Source: Acanthaster planci
Lineage: Eukaryota; Echinodermata; Asteroidea; Valvatida; Acanthasteridae
Length of the DNA: 64,000 nt
Direction of reading: 5' to 3'
Assembly (NCBI RefSeq): GCF_001949145.1
Contig: NW_019091442.1
Coordinates: 562,958-626,957, forward strand
The position numbers and the translations under genes are program-made. Numbering within the stretch: position 1 is the first letter of the stretch; the number at the start of each line of letters is the position of its first letter. The notes under the pieces are model-generated. The model ran no database searches, had not been told where the DNA came from, and was given only the letters and a program-made list of their open reading frames with translations. This document shows positions 40,401 to 50,644 of this stretch, one piece after another.

Positions 40401-43400
40401 GAGACACAAAAAGATATGTGGCATGCAGCTTAACGGGTGTGATAAATGGCGGGTACTTTGGGGACGTGTAGGCGCCTGGTCTGCCAAAATTGATCCCTCG
40501 GTTGAAAAACAATTAAGAGCAACGGACGTGCACCAACAAAAGAAGGACTCCTCTTATCAATACCTTATTACTGTGAACAATGCCAAGTCAAGTCCCGAAA
40601 GACAATTGACAATATGTCACGACAAGCTGCGATGAATCATAATCATAGATAAACATGCCCTAGAATAGGCACTATTGGCGCCTGCCCCCCCCCAAAAAAC
40701 TTACCATGGTGACTACAGGCATTTGTCAACTAAACAAAACCACAGGACTTTAGTCAGGATTGGCTCTTTTGTCAGTATAATTTCCATTCACACCAAATTC
40801 AGGTTTATAATCGAACAAAAAATACCCGTCCAGCTAATCCTAGTAAGTTTGGTGAGGAATGAGGCTGTCAAAAATGTGGTTGCTTTTGAAGGATGAGAGG
40901 AGGTTAGATTAATGGCTGAGTGATAACCGAAACATGATAGTAAAGCTGTCTTTTGGCGAGTTATGTGTACATTTTAATGAACCTTGCCCCAGTATCGACT
41001 CTGCGTGGGGTCATTTCGACCTCTTTTTTCTGTTTTTAATCAGTGCTGTTTTTTCTGCAGGAGTATCCACATAAATGTCCGCAATGACAAAGTAAACCTT
41101 GAAAAGAATTCACGTAGACTGATTTATTCTGACGCCTACGTCGATTTGATTTTCCCAAAATGAATCAAGGCTGCAAGGAAATTAAGGGTGTCGATGTAGC
41201 ATTAATTTCATAAACTTGTATTTCATTTTTAACAGATATTATACCGCAGAATAAGAAAAACTGTAATTCATGGATTTTAAAAAGCACAAGTTAAAACTTG
41301 ATTATATTCACTCCTCTTCCAAGCACAAAATAGAGAAATTAAAAATAAATGAGTAACACTAATCTGTGCCTCATCACCGGCACTGCTTAACGACTGGCGA
41401 CACCACATCATGATTGCTTTAATAAGACTGTCTGGTCCTTATTTGGCAGTGCATCGATATAAAAGATCACCTCAATTGGCATCAGTAATAACATCCTAAT
41501 AATAACAACCAAACCATAAATGGAAAAAATGATCCAGCAGTGCCTGAGTGGACACTTTTGGAGTTTAAATGATTCAATTCGTCAAAAAGCTGAAATTTTG
41601 TTTGTTATTTATCTAATACGGTAACTGTTTAGCAAAGCACTTTATGCATGACATACATGGACAAAAAACTTGCAAAAACCATTAGTATCATGAATTAAGG
41701 TTAATGCTTAACCCAGCAATTCATTTAATCTATCCAAATTAATTGGTTATAAATTAGTCACTGGAAATAATAATGTTTCGTAAAAGGAAAGCTCCGAAGT
41801 GTTTGTTTACCTTTCACCTCAGCTGCAAAACCAAGGGATGTGTTCCGATAAAAAGTTGCTTAATTGACTCCTTGTGTTTACAATCATGCTGCGGTATTTA
41901 CTGACTGGTGCAATATTTTACAATTTTCCCATCATTAGAGGCTCTTCATGAACCATTTCGCTTTGCTAGTATCAATTGTTTATCTGATTTTATCAGACGT
42001 CAAGCGATCGTAACCGCAGGTGCTCCCAGTATTGATCCATGAAACAGCATTAATTCACGGCTGTTTAATTTTCTTTTCCCATTTCGCAGATACTTGTTTC
42101 GATTAACAACACTTGCAGTTATTCATCTCTAATCTATCATCTTCTTGTCTAATTAGCCTTTATCAAGTGCTGTTTTTTAAACAAAAGTGAAGAAATGTTT
42201 GCATTTATAGGCTCAAAATCATTTGGTATTGATATTTATGGCAGAAAGGGACTACAAAACAATGTAGACAAAAGAACAGCTGTTGCTTAAACATTTTGCT
42301 AGACCGCAGAGTCTATTATAATGTATGTTGTTCTGGAGACTGTCCAGCATTGTGTCATTCATTCTTACTGTTAATCCGTTTTCGATACTTGCTCCTGGTT
42401 TGTTTCTTACTTTTCTTATTAGCGTACCTGGCACGTCCTTAAATACCTGTGTCATGTAAAATTAGACTTTATATGTAGGATGCGGTTTCATTGGCCATAT
42501 TATGACGTGCATAACCTAAATTAACAGAACAGTAAAACTAGGGGTATAAATTCACAAAAGGACTAGAGAGAGACCCATGTTTTTTCTGGGGGCCACTCTT
42601 CCGGATTGATTTTTTGAGCTTTTTCTTGGTTTCTTTTGTTTTGTTCTTTCTTTTTGTTCTTTTTTTTTCTTTTACTTTTCAAGCGGAGCCAAGCGCCCTG
42701 TTGCCCCACACCCAACTGTTCACCTGCCAACGATAAATAGGCTGTCGCCTCTGTACAGCATGTCCTGCCACCCAGTGACATTCATTATTTGCCCCCCCAG
42801 AAAAATTACAATTGCTAAAAAAAACTCATCTCTCCTTTCCATCTGAAATGAATACTACAAGTAGCTAAGCAGCCATTACGACAATAGGTTTAAAGCGAAA
42901 TTTGTAGTTTGCAAAGTGAACACATGTAAAAAAAAAAAGAATAACATTTGTTGGTCGAAGCTGGTCTGGTCTGGTTTTCATGAGCTAATCAAAACCCAAC
43001 ACTGTGGTCACGTGCAATTGTGCATGTATGATGCTGGAGGCGGGTTGGAATTTACATTGGCACTGCGATTTTTTTCTGGTCATATTTTGCTCTTTTCTTG
43101 TCTGATCAGTTAAAAGGGAAATCCGTTTGATGGATTCTTCTTCCAGGAGGGCACGGACATTTTTTTCACGACATGGTTAATAAAGTTGAGCTCCCCTTGT
43201 AGTACTTGCTGCAGCCTTCAATATGCATTCTGACGGCTTGATTTGATGGTCTCCGTCGTATGGTGACATGCAACGCCTACGCAACATTAATGTAAAATTG
43301 CTACTCCTCAATCCCCACCATTAATTTGGTTCCAAAAGCAGGCCTAATCTGACTTTATTTTATTGTGAAATAGCTAAAAGATAAAGGCACATTAGGTTTT

Positions 43401-43900
43401 AAATTCAACTGGTTTGAAAGCGACTTGAAAGAAAAAAAGGGGGTTGTAAAATCCTTTCCTTCATCCCAAGTCCTCGATCTACCTGGCAAACCATTTGACC
43501 ATTTTCCTTCAGTTCTTATACTTCGTTTCTATTCGATCATCAGCAATTTCCATCAAAGAACGTGTTTTATTGTGTGCGTTCCCTATCGTAACCTGTGATC
43601 GCAAGCATCTAGCCTACCCATTTATCTTGCACTACGAGAAATCCGCGGAGACTTTGTTCCCAGCGACCGTGTCTGCTGAAGTCGTCTACCGAACGACCGC
43701 ACACGGGCCTTGGTGATTTATTCCGTACGGATCCCGTTCATCGATTGGGCGTCTTCTATCTCCAAGCACCGTACATTTAACGAGGCAATCTATCTTACGA
43801 GGATTAAGATGGGGCACGCTAGGATACTCCTCTGAGTACACTGATATGGTATCGTGGACAAAATCAACATCAGTTCCTTAGGTCATAGTCGACGAAAACG
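37476..43900. other. Intergenic DNA between Hmx and Hhex, middle part
   Basis: No recognisable exon. It includes a TTA-repeat tail near 40086-40102 preceded by GGGCTTAGAAAGTAAATAG, possibly the 3' end of an old retroposon. The segment 41.3-42.2 kb is listed separately as a candidate enhancer. The remaining frames (up to 141 codons at 39307-39732) show no family resemblance. Confidence 0.5.
41340..42200. promoter_or_regulatory. Candidate developmental enhancer with forkhead, GATA and homeodomain-like words
   Basis: A+T-rich, repeat-free stretch midway between the two homeobox genes. Forkhead-type TGTTTAC occurs at 41804-41810 and 41875-41881. A T-box-like TTTCACCTC follows the first at 41812-41820. 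AATTAATT lies near 41738. Two TATC (GATA) words sit in an inverted TCTGAT...ATCAGA arrangement at about 41983-41997, next to TTGTTTATC. The clustering is visible; the function is inferred. Hhex is a GATA/forkhead target in vertebrate endoderm, which makes the combination plausible but does not prove it. Confidence 0.3.
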
Positions 43901-44028
43901 AAGAATTACCAGCGACATGTTAGAAACTAATTACTGTCATATTTATCTACATAGTTTTGGACGCTGAAATCGAGGTTGAGAGACTCAAGACATTGACTCC
44001 ACGTTCTGCGTGCGCGTTACTTCACCAG

Positions 44029-44070
44029 CGCAAGGCATGGTGGGAACCAACATGGCGCGGCAAGATCGTA
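44029..44070. repeat. Copy of a 42-bp dispersed repeat (inverted partner at 50645)
   Basis: This segment, starting CGCAAGGCATGGTGGGAACC, matches the reverse complement of 50645-50686 with only two differences in 42. A third, weaker, partial copy (TACAATCTTGCCACGGCATG) lies around 51553-51575. The match ends abruptly on both sides, so this is the core of a larger decayed element or a small mobile unit. Confidence 0.6.
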
Positions 44071-44390
44071 CCCATCAGAACGAGGTTTGACTTGAAGTGG
44101 ATCTGTAGACCCTACAGAGTCCCTTTTTACTCGATTCAGCCCTCAGATCTTGGTGAAGCAGTGGTGGATTGTTTTCAAACAGATCTTAAAACAAAATTAC
44201 TGCTCCATCATGCGAAGTACTTTTCAAAAGTAGTTAATCGTATTTCGCACTGCCGTCCGCCAAGCAGCATTTTTTGGTTTAAAAAAATGAAGATTTTCTG
44301 CACCTTTCATAGAAAATGTTATACGCTACCACTGTCGTACGTCATTGCGTTGAACATGTTACAAACATGAATCTAGGATGGTATCAACAA

Positions 44391-44456
44391 AATGAACACT
44401 CCCAATCAACACGGCTCTTTTCAGTCAAAGAGGGTGTGATTCTGCTCATGGCAGAA
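44391..44456. repeat. Copy of a second dispersed repeat family
   Basis: It resembles 52037-52102 base for base over about 65 positions with scattered differences (TGAACA-TCCC-ACCAAC-TGGCTTT then GAGGG-GTG-TTCTGCTC). A shorter third copy is seen at 44898-44940 (CTTTCGCCGATTGGGGATGC). No terminal repeats are evident. Confidence 0.5.
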
Positions 44457-44509
44457 GTTTAAATAAAGTTTTCTGTTGAAGATCCAATACTCACGGCGAT
44501 AATGTTTAA

Positions 44510-44680
44510 TGTGGGCGATCCACAATAGTGCGTCTCCAGGAGTTTACAACGTGTTGGCCAATCACAACGCGCGAAATCTGTCGACCCTTCCGAAACGCGC
44601 ATTGGGTCGCCAGATTTCGCGCATCGTGATTGGCCAACGCGTTGCAAAATCCTGGAGGGCACTACTATGAATCGTCCGTG
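44510..44680. mobile_element. Palindromic MITE, family A copy 2
   Basis: 171 bp, the same family as 37302-37475: TGTGGGCGATCCACAATAGT at the left, and the near-complement ACTACTATGAATCGTCCGTG at the right. The arms share the internal words TTGGCCAATCAC and GCGCGAAATCTG. The flanking 8-mers (ATGTTTAA and TTGGATTC) do not match, so the duplication has decayed or was never present. The arms are more alike than in copy 1 near the centre (TCGACCC...GGGTCGCC). Confidence 0.72.
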
Positions 44681-44943
44681 TTGGATTCACAGACATAATC
44701 CGCTCAGAGTGGAACAAAAGAGAGCGTTTTTTAAATGATATTGACAGTCCTTTTGGTACCAACTCACTGTGTAGGCGCGCAAGTTTATGCGCGTTTGACG
44801 CGGAGCACGCTGAGTACACGCAACGAATTTATTCCGGAATGTGTGGTCTTTGCGTACACGTATGACACGTGCAAGAACCCGCTTGTAACCATCTGTCTTT
44901 CTTTCGCCGATTGGGGATGCACTTCAGCTCGGGGCGGATAAAC

Positions 44944-45231
44944 CACAGACATAAACGCATAGACCGCCGATCTTGCGTGTAAAACCGTGATTTTGATCAG
45001 TAGGGCAAACGATGGGCGACGCGATGGATGGCAGCGAGTCCAGTGCGCATGACGCATCGAAAAACGGCTTCATAGAATTCTATGACCGGAATTCTTCAGC
45101 CATGCGTAAATTTCTTATACCGAGAGGTGAATTTGCCCATAGTTTTGATTTTAGGCGGGCGCCGTGGAGATCACGAAAAACCCCTGTAGTTTTGAATAGG
45201 ACGTGGCGGTCTATGCGTTTATATGTCTGTG
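44944..45231. mobile_element. MITE-like element C, with 25-27 bp inverted ends
   Basis: The left end runs from CACAGACATAAACGCATAG to ACCGCC (44944-44968). The right end (45205-45231) is its reverse complement with a 2-base insertion. The interior includes a 154-bp segment (45057-45210) that is repeated at 45503-45656. No coding capacity. It abuts a related element D directly on its right, so the two sets of ends form a hairpin of 17 perfect pairs at 45205-45251. Confidence 0.65.
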
Positions 45232-45233
45232 GG

Positions 45234-45667
45234 ATAAACGCATAGACCGCCGGTGTTGCGCGTGTAACTGTGATTTTGAAAAGTATGAGCGAACAATGAG
45301 CGAAGTGACGGGTGGCGGCGCGTTCAATGCGCATTATCCGCAACGCACTTACATTGCTTGTATTTGTTGACGTGTGCTCCCAAACTATGTTCACCTTCTT
45401 TGCTCTTCGGTAGTGCTATCTCTTATTTTCAAATGTTCCAACTGCATTGTTTCGAATTCCTAAGGGCCAGATGAAGTAAATCTGGAGGATTTATTTACAC
45501 AATCGAAAAATGGCTTCATAGAATTCTATGGATGGAATTCTTCAACTGTGCGTAAATTCCCTTTACCGAGGGGTGAATTTGCCCATAGTTTTGATTTTAG
45601 TCGGGCGCGGCGCAGATCACGAAAAACCCCTTTAGTTTTGAATAGGACCTGGCGGTTTCTATGCACG
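45234..45667. mobile_element. MITE-like element D, tandem relative of C
   Basis: It starts ATAAACGCATAGACCGCC (45234-45251), continues with sequence parallel to the start of element C, and ends GGCGGTTTCTATGC. Its right half (45503-45656) is a direct repeat of 45057-45210 with the same length (154 bp). Compared with C it has about 145 bp of extra DNA in the middle (around 45355-45502), an insertion in D or a deletion in C. Confidence 0.6.
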
Positions 45668-46724
45668 TAACTGAGAGTTCATGGGCGACTTGGTCTTTGA
45701 GTGCGAGCTTGGGTGGCTGGTTGGTGTCTGTGTCGAGCTTTTGCCAATATGTGAGTTTTTATTACTTTAGTTGGGTGTTTGTTTAGGTGTCTGTTATGAT
45801 TGTTTATACTTACGTTTAGTTATGTTTCCTGGCTGGAAGCCATACGCACGGTAAGTAGGCGCTAAAGGTCAAGGTATCAGTTCATTATTGCTTTAAATGC
45901 ATGTGGATGCTTCCTCTGCAGAAAATTTCAAAGTTTCTGAAGCGAATGAAGTAGCCTCCGGAATTTGTCAAAAAATTTTCACCATGAGCTTGCTATATCT
46001 GCAAAATTCCCCAAACTGATGTTCTTCTGGTAAGTGCAGCGGCCATAGGCATAAAATCGGGGGGAGGGGGATATACCCCCGACCACTTTTTGAGGTGGGG
46101 TGGGTTATTGAATCACCAATTTTTATTGTAATGAGCAAAAACATTAAGCGGGTTGTGAAGAACTTTTAGGGTTTCCCAACGACTGAAATGTTTGCAATAT
46201 CCCTAAAAAGGAAAACTATTTTAAAATGCCATAAATATGCCATCCTGATCTAAGATTCTGCTTGAATTTGATACAAATTGCAGATGTACGTCTTTCTCAT
46301 GAACATCGCCCAATACATAGTGTATATGGTGTAGCCTCCCCCCCTCCCCTTTCAAGTGTCCATGGCCAGGCAAGTTATCCGCCCCCAATGTCCAGCACAG
46401 ATTTACGCCACCGTCAGTGCTCAATGCACGCCCATACTCACCCTAGGCTACATAACAAAGGAACACTGTACCCTCTTCACCCCCCCCATATCACAGGGAA
46501 GTCGAATTTTTGCACAGGGTGATGAAACATTAATGGCTGCTGACCTACAATGAAATCAATAAGTTGAATCCATTGAAGGGCAAAACCCGTCTAAGTTTCT
46601 CTGAACTATTACATTGAAATCGGTATTTCAACACAACAGGATAGTTTTTCCCGGCCGGCCAAAATCAGAGCGCTTCCTCTATCTACAAACGCTTAGACAA
46701 ATACTTTTGAACTTGTAAAATTAG
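45668..46724. other. Intergenic DNA within the transposon island
   Basis: No gene recognised. 46040-46090 (CGGGGGGAGGGGGATATACC) and 46335-46350 (a C-rich run) look like the ends of a further degenerate DNA element, but I cannot define terminal repeats or a duplication. Confidence 0.4.
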
Positions 46725-48170
46725 GACAAACCCTGGATTACATCTAAGACCAAACCTCTCATCCGGAAACGACAGGCTGTCTTTGATCACTTGAGACCCG
46801 TCCTTTGGAGGTTCTATCGTAACAAGGTATTACATGCAATTGGATGTGAAAAGCGTGAGTACTTTCGAAACAGGGCTGAGAGGCTCAAGCGTTCAAATCC
46901 GGCACAGTAGTATCGACAGATTAGTGTTATGACCACAACAAGTAAACATCAACTGTCAATTTTCACCACCTTCTGATGTAGACCCTGATGACACGATGGG
47001 TGTTGCTGATTCTATCAATTGACATTTTACCTCTATCAGTGGTGATATTATTGACCCATTCTCCGCGGCTGCTTTACCCGCATTTCTCCCTGCCCCTTCA
47101 CCCGTCCCAACGATTTACCCACGGGAAGTGTACCTGTACAATAAGCCACGCTGGATAGGTTCCACCAAGGCCGGCGGCCCTGCGAGAATTAACTAATGTA
47201 GGCTTTTGCTCGGGTGGACCATAACATGCAACTACTTGACATGGGTGTCAGATGTACTTGACACGGGTGTCCGACCCTCCATTATTCCGTGGATTTCAGA
47301 TTGTCTTACTAATGATCTTCAGTGTGTTAAATATCAGATTTTTTTTCTGAATGGGCACAATTGTGAGCAGTGGTTCCCCAGGGTACTCTGACTGGTCCAG
47401 CTTTATTTCTGTGTATGATCAACAATGCTGCAATCGCCACAGAGAGAATGTTTGCACTGAAGTATGTAGACGACTTAACTTTTCTGGAAACACCCAAGTA
47501 AATGGTAATAGTATTACGCAGGCAGAGCTGGATCAGTTTGATTAGTGGGCAAATATCAGCAGCATGTCTTTAAACCCCTCTAAATGTTTGTCAGTGGATG
47601 TCACTTTTGCCAGTTTCGATTTTATTGCAGATAGGTGGTCAAGAACTTAAATCAACAGATGTACTTGAGATACTTGGCATAAAAATTACCAAAGATCTTA
47701 AATGGGATGCTTCCATTAGTGATGTCACTTAAAAAGGGCAAGCAGACGGTTATTCATGTTAACCACTCTTAGGAGGTTTGTACTGTGTAGTAATGATTTA
47801 AAACAGTTTATGTTGGATAGATTAGACCATTGCTTGAATATGCAGTCCCGGCATGGCATTCTAGTCTCACCTTGTGGCTATTGAATGAATGAAAAAAAGG
47901 CCTGTAAAATTATTTTGGATAATGGTTATTATTCCTACCGGGAGGCTCTTCAAACTTGTAACTTATGGAACTTCAAGAAAGACGAGAACAAATTTGTGTG
48001 AATTTACTGTCACAGATGACTGAGCCCGAAGCAGTTCAATCAACCATGTCAGAACTGGTCTTGCACCAGATAGATGTTTTGGTAAAGAACCTTGTCTGCC
48101 CAGAGCAAGGCTCTTGTTGAGCCGCCAAATTATGCAATCCTCAGCATGTTATTTCATTGGACACTCCTTA
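46725..48170 (+). pseudogene. Decayed LINE reverse transcriptase (CR1-like, marine-invertebrate type)
   Basis: A non-LTR retrotransposon remnant, broken by stops, frameshifts and an internal deletion. The translated pieces run in the expected order: DKPW, then HAI..EKREYFRNRAERLKR; LPAFLPAPSPVPTI; KAGGP (from 47167); AFARVDH (47202-47222), a damaged catalytic motif A in which the usual Asp is Ala; VPQGT (47373-47387); KYVDDLTF with the catalytic Asp pair (YVDD at 47463-47474); then LGI.I..DLKWD and later C-terminal pieces near 48150. The RT region between KAGGP and motif A is missing. The endonuclease domain is absent, consistent with 5' truncation. The CR1/L2 group is my best guess from these motifs; the exact clade is uncertain. 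It cannot encode an active enzyme. Confidence 0.82.
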
Positions 48171-48208
48171 CAAGTTGGAAAAGTTATTCATTTTCTCAGA
48201 CCAGCAAA

Positions 48209-49295
48209 ATGCAGCTCACAACTGAGCAGCGTGTTTGTAGTAACAGAATGGTTGAAGACTAGAAGCCTCCAGCAAGTAGTGGATGCATTTGGTCAGTGTT
48301 TTCCTGACCGTGCCATTCCCACCGAGTCGACAATTTGGAAAAACATCTGAAAGTGTCAAAGGGAGGGGACAAGCTTGAATCTCAACAAAGGTCGCTCAGG
48401 CTGACGAAGAACGGCAAGGTCAGATGCGAACATCAGGGCTGTCCGTGAGTTGCTACAAATCGACCCGCATGTGTCTGCCAGGAGAAATGGGCTAAGAATT
48501 TCGCAATTCTGTTTCCACATGATTGCTCAAGTGGACATCCAATGGTACCCTTACAAGATGCACAGGCGGCGTGAACTCCTTGATGCAGATCCACCAAGAT
48601 GAAGAAGATTTTGCCAGTGGTTTCTTGACGGGCATCCCAGATTCTCGGAGCACCTTGTGATTGGGGATGAAGCAGCATTTTTCATGAATGCCAAAGTCAA
48701 TAAACCAGAATGTCCGCTAATACGCTCCGATGTAGGCCTATACCCCACCCTTCTTCAGTTTTGATGTGAAAGTTAGCCGAGAGAAGGTTTCTCTTTGGAT
48801 AGGACTGTGTGGAGATGGCACCGTCATTGGACCCTGTTTCTTTGATGGCAATCTCAATGGTGAAAGTTTACCTTGAGATTATCAACAGGAAAATTGTACC
48901 ACAGTTACAGCAACACTTTGAACACCACGGTGGAATGTTTCGCCGCTTATGGTGGGCCCAGGATGGAGCTCCAGCTCATCGTCGGATCATCGTGAGGGAA
49001 AGGCTACGACAGTTGTTCAGCAGGAGAGTAACTGCGATCAACCAAGAGACTGAGTGGCCATCAAGGTTCCCTGACCCCACCCCCGTGATTTCTTTTTGTG
49101 GGAACATCAAGTTTACAATTCGCCACCCCAATCAATGACCTACGTGTCAGAATCGTCGCTGCAGTTGAGACCTTAAGAGGACAGAGAGACGTAATCAGGA
49201 ATGCATTGAAAACGATGAGAACCAGAGCTGAATCTTGTATTGAAAGGAATGGGGGGCATGTCGACGGACAAGGGGTTAGGTCAAGACAGGCATAA
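48209..49295 (+). pseudogene. Decayed Tc1/mariner-superfamily transposase
   Basis: Cut-and-paste DDE transposase remnant directly after the LINE. Pieces in order: an N-terminal helix-turn-helix (VVTEWLKTRSLQQVVDAFG, then IPTESTIWKNI); SGRRRTARSD; VRELLQIDPHVSAR; RRRELLDADPPR; IGDEAAF with the first catalytic Asp (codon 48666-48668); WWAQDGAPAHR with the second (48962-48964); WPSRFPDPTP and DFFLW with the third (49087-49089); then CIERNGGH near the end. At least three frameshifts, plus a probable one just after the start ATG (48209), break it. The spacing between the second and third Asp is about 41 residues once the frameshift is counted. I could not find convincing terminal inverted repeats. 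Confidence 0.85.
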
Positions 49296-49581
49296 GCACC
49301 CAAATTTTAAATCATTGACTACAAATTTGTCAAGGACACACTGGTCTTTCTTCTTTTCTTTAGGTACGAAAATTGTCGGAGTTCGGCGGCAGTGAATCTG
49401 GTGTAAGACCAGTTCTGAGATGATTGATCGAAGTGCTTATTTTAGCCATGTCTAAGAAATGAAGAAATTAATCTCGGTATCCTTTTTTTTTTGTAAAAGG
49501 CATTACGTGAGCGTGCTCGATTCGTCTGCATGCGTTACGCATCACAGTTGAAATAGTCACGCTTCGGACTCTACAGACTAA

Positions 49582-49782
49582 AGGCGCCTTTCCACGTGTA
49601 CGTTTTTGGGTGTGTTGCGTTCACAATGCGTTAATTCGTTTCACTTTTACGGACACAAAAACCAAGTCCATTAACACAACACACGTGTGCGTTGCGTTCG
49701 GTCTTCCAAACTGCCGCAGGAGCGATGTTGACAGATGCGCAAAGTTTGGCGCAAGTGTTGACGCGCATACAGAAAGGCGCCT
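49582..49782. mobile_element. MITE with AGGCGCCTTTC ends and TAA duplication (PIF/Harbinger-like)
   Basis: A 201-bp element. The left end AGGCGCCTTTC and the right end GAAAGGCGCCT are perfect 11-bp inverted repeats. TAA lies on both sides (49579-49581 and 49783-49785). A 3-bp TAA/TTA duplication is the hallmark of the PIF/Harbinger superfamily. The interior is CpG-rich with no coding capacity. It begins about 290 bp right of the mariner pseudogene. Confidence 0.72.
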
Positions 49783-49978
49783 TAATCCGATTAGACGCCA
49801 TAACAGCGGTGGCATCTCACTCACACACACATTCTGCAGCTTGACACGCGCGTGTTTTTGGCAAATTGCAACATCTCATTGGTCGACGAGGCATGAGATG
49901 CGCGCAGTCAACCTTTTCATGAGAATGGCTTCTAATTCTGGTTGTTGAATTACACTATGGTCAAATCCGACCACCAAA

Positions 49979-50095
49979 AGTAGAAGCTATTACTACGGGC
50001 CAACCTGTTTGCACGCAGGCGGTGCACGCGCGTGAAATTCCTCCTTGACTAATAGGCAGTAGCCAATTGCCGAAGTGCGTGCGTGCGCTCAGGTT
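49979..50095. repeat. Left member of a diverged direct repeat pair
   Basis: It begins AGTAGAAGCTATTACTACGG and parallels 50450-50570 (AGTAGAAGCCATTACTGTGG), with later shared words such as GCGCGTGAAATTCCTCC against GCGCGTTTCATGCCTCC and GCCAATTGC against GCCAATGC. The similarity is patchy and visible only by eye. Confidence 0.4.
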
Positions 50096-50097
50096 AA

Positions 50098-50240
50098 GGA
50101 CCTGTTTGTTTCATGCGGATCTGGATCCCGATCAGTGGTCCTAGCGCTGGTTCGCACCATCCATTACGTGAACTTTGGTGCCTGTAAATCAACGATGGAT
50201 CACCGATCGTAATCCAGATCCCTGTGAAACAAACACGGCC
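50098..50240. mobile_element. Short palindromic MITE with TAA duplication (PIF/Harbinger-like)
   Basis: 143 bp. The left end GGACCTGTTTGTTTCA matches the reverse complement of the right end (GGCCGTGTTTGTTTCA) at 14 of 16 positions. The arms go on as GGATCTGGAT..CGATC.GTG.TCC on both sides. TAA flanks the element at 50095-50097 and 50241-50243. The central 50-60 bases are unpaired. This is a textbook Tourist-like layout, distinct in sequence from the element at 49582. Confidence 0.78.
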
Positions 50241-50449
50241 TAAGAAAGCTGCGTGAGTGTACGGTAAATGGCCCCTTGGTATGGCGTATTGTCAGGTTTG
50301 TCTATAGTGCATTTTGGCAACCTGAATGAGCCTGTTCAGTATCCAACAGCACATGCTTAATCAAGGGCTACTAATTTGGTAACAGCGCGATAGTCTGTCC
50401 TATCGGGTTAACCATACGCTGACTCATTTTTGAAACACCAAACTAGCCC

Positions 50450-50570
50450 AGTAGAAGCCATTACTGTGGTAGCACAATGCTTGTGGAAAGGTGGACCATG
50501 CGCGTTTCATGCCTCCTTCCGGACCAAAAGGTGTCGCGTTTTGGCCAATGCACGTTCACATCAAGCTTTA
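50450..50570. repeat. Right member of a diverged direct repeat pair
   Basis: The partner of 49979-50095, described there. The inverted 42-bp repeat copy at 50645-50686 follows shortly after it. Confidence 0.4.
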
Positions 50571-50644
50571 GAATGTGCGTGTGAGTGCAATAAAACCACA
50601 GTTATGGCGTTCTTTCGAGTTATAGACAACTTTGTTCCCATGCA

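Noticed and set aside
46030-46380. Possible further DNA transposon with G-rich left and C-rich right ends
   Set aside because: No terminal inverted repeat or target duplication could be defined, so it is not listed as an element.
46880-46912. tRNA-like B box (GCGTTCAAATCC)
   Set aside because: The flanking bases do not form a T stem and there is no A box at the right distance. It lies within the LINE coding remnant.
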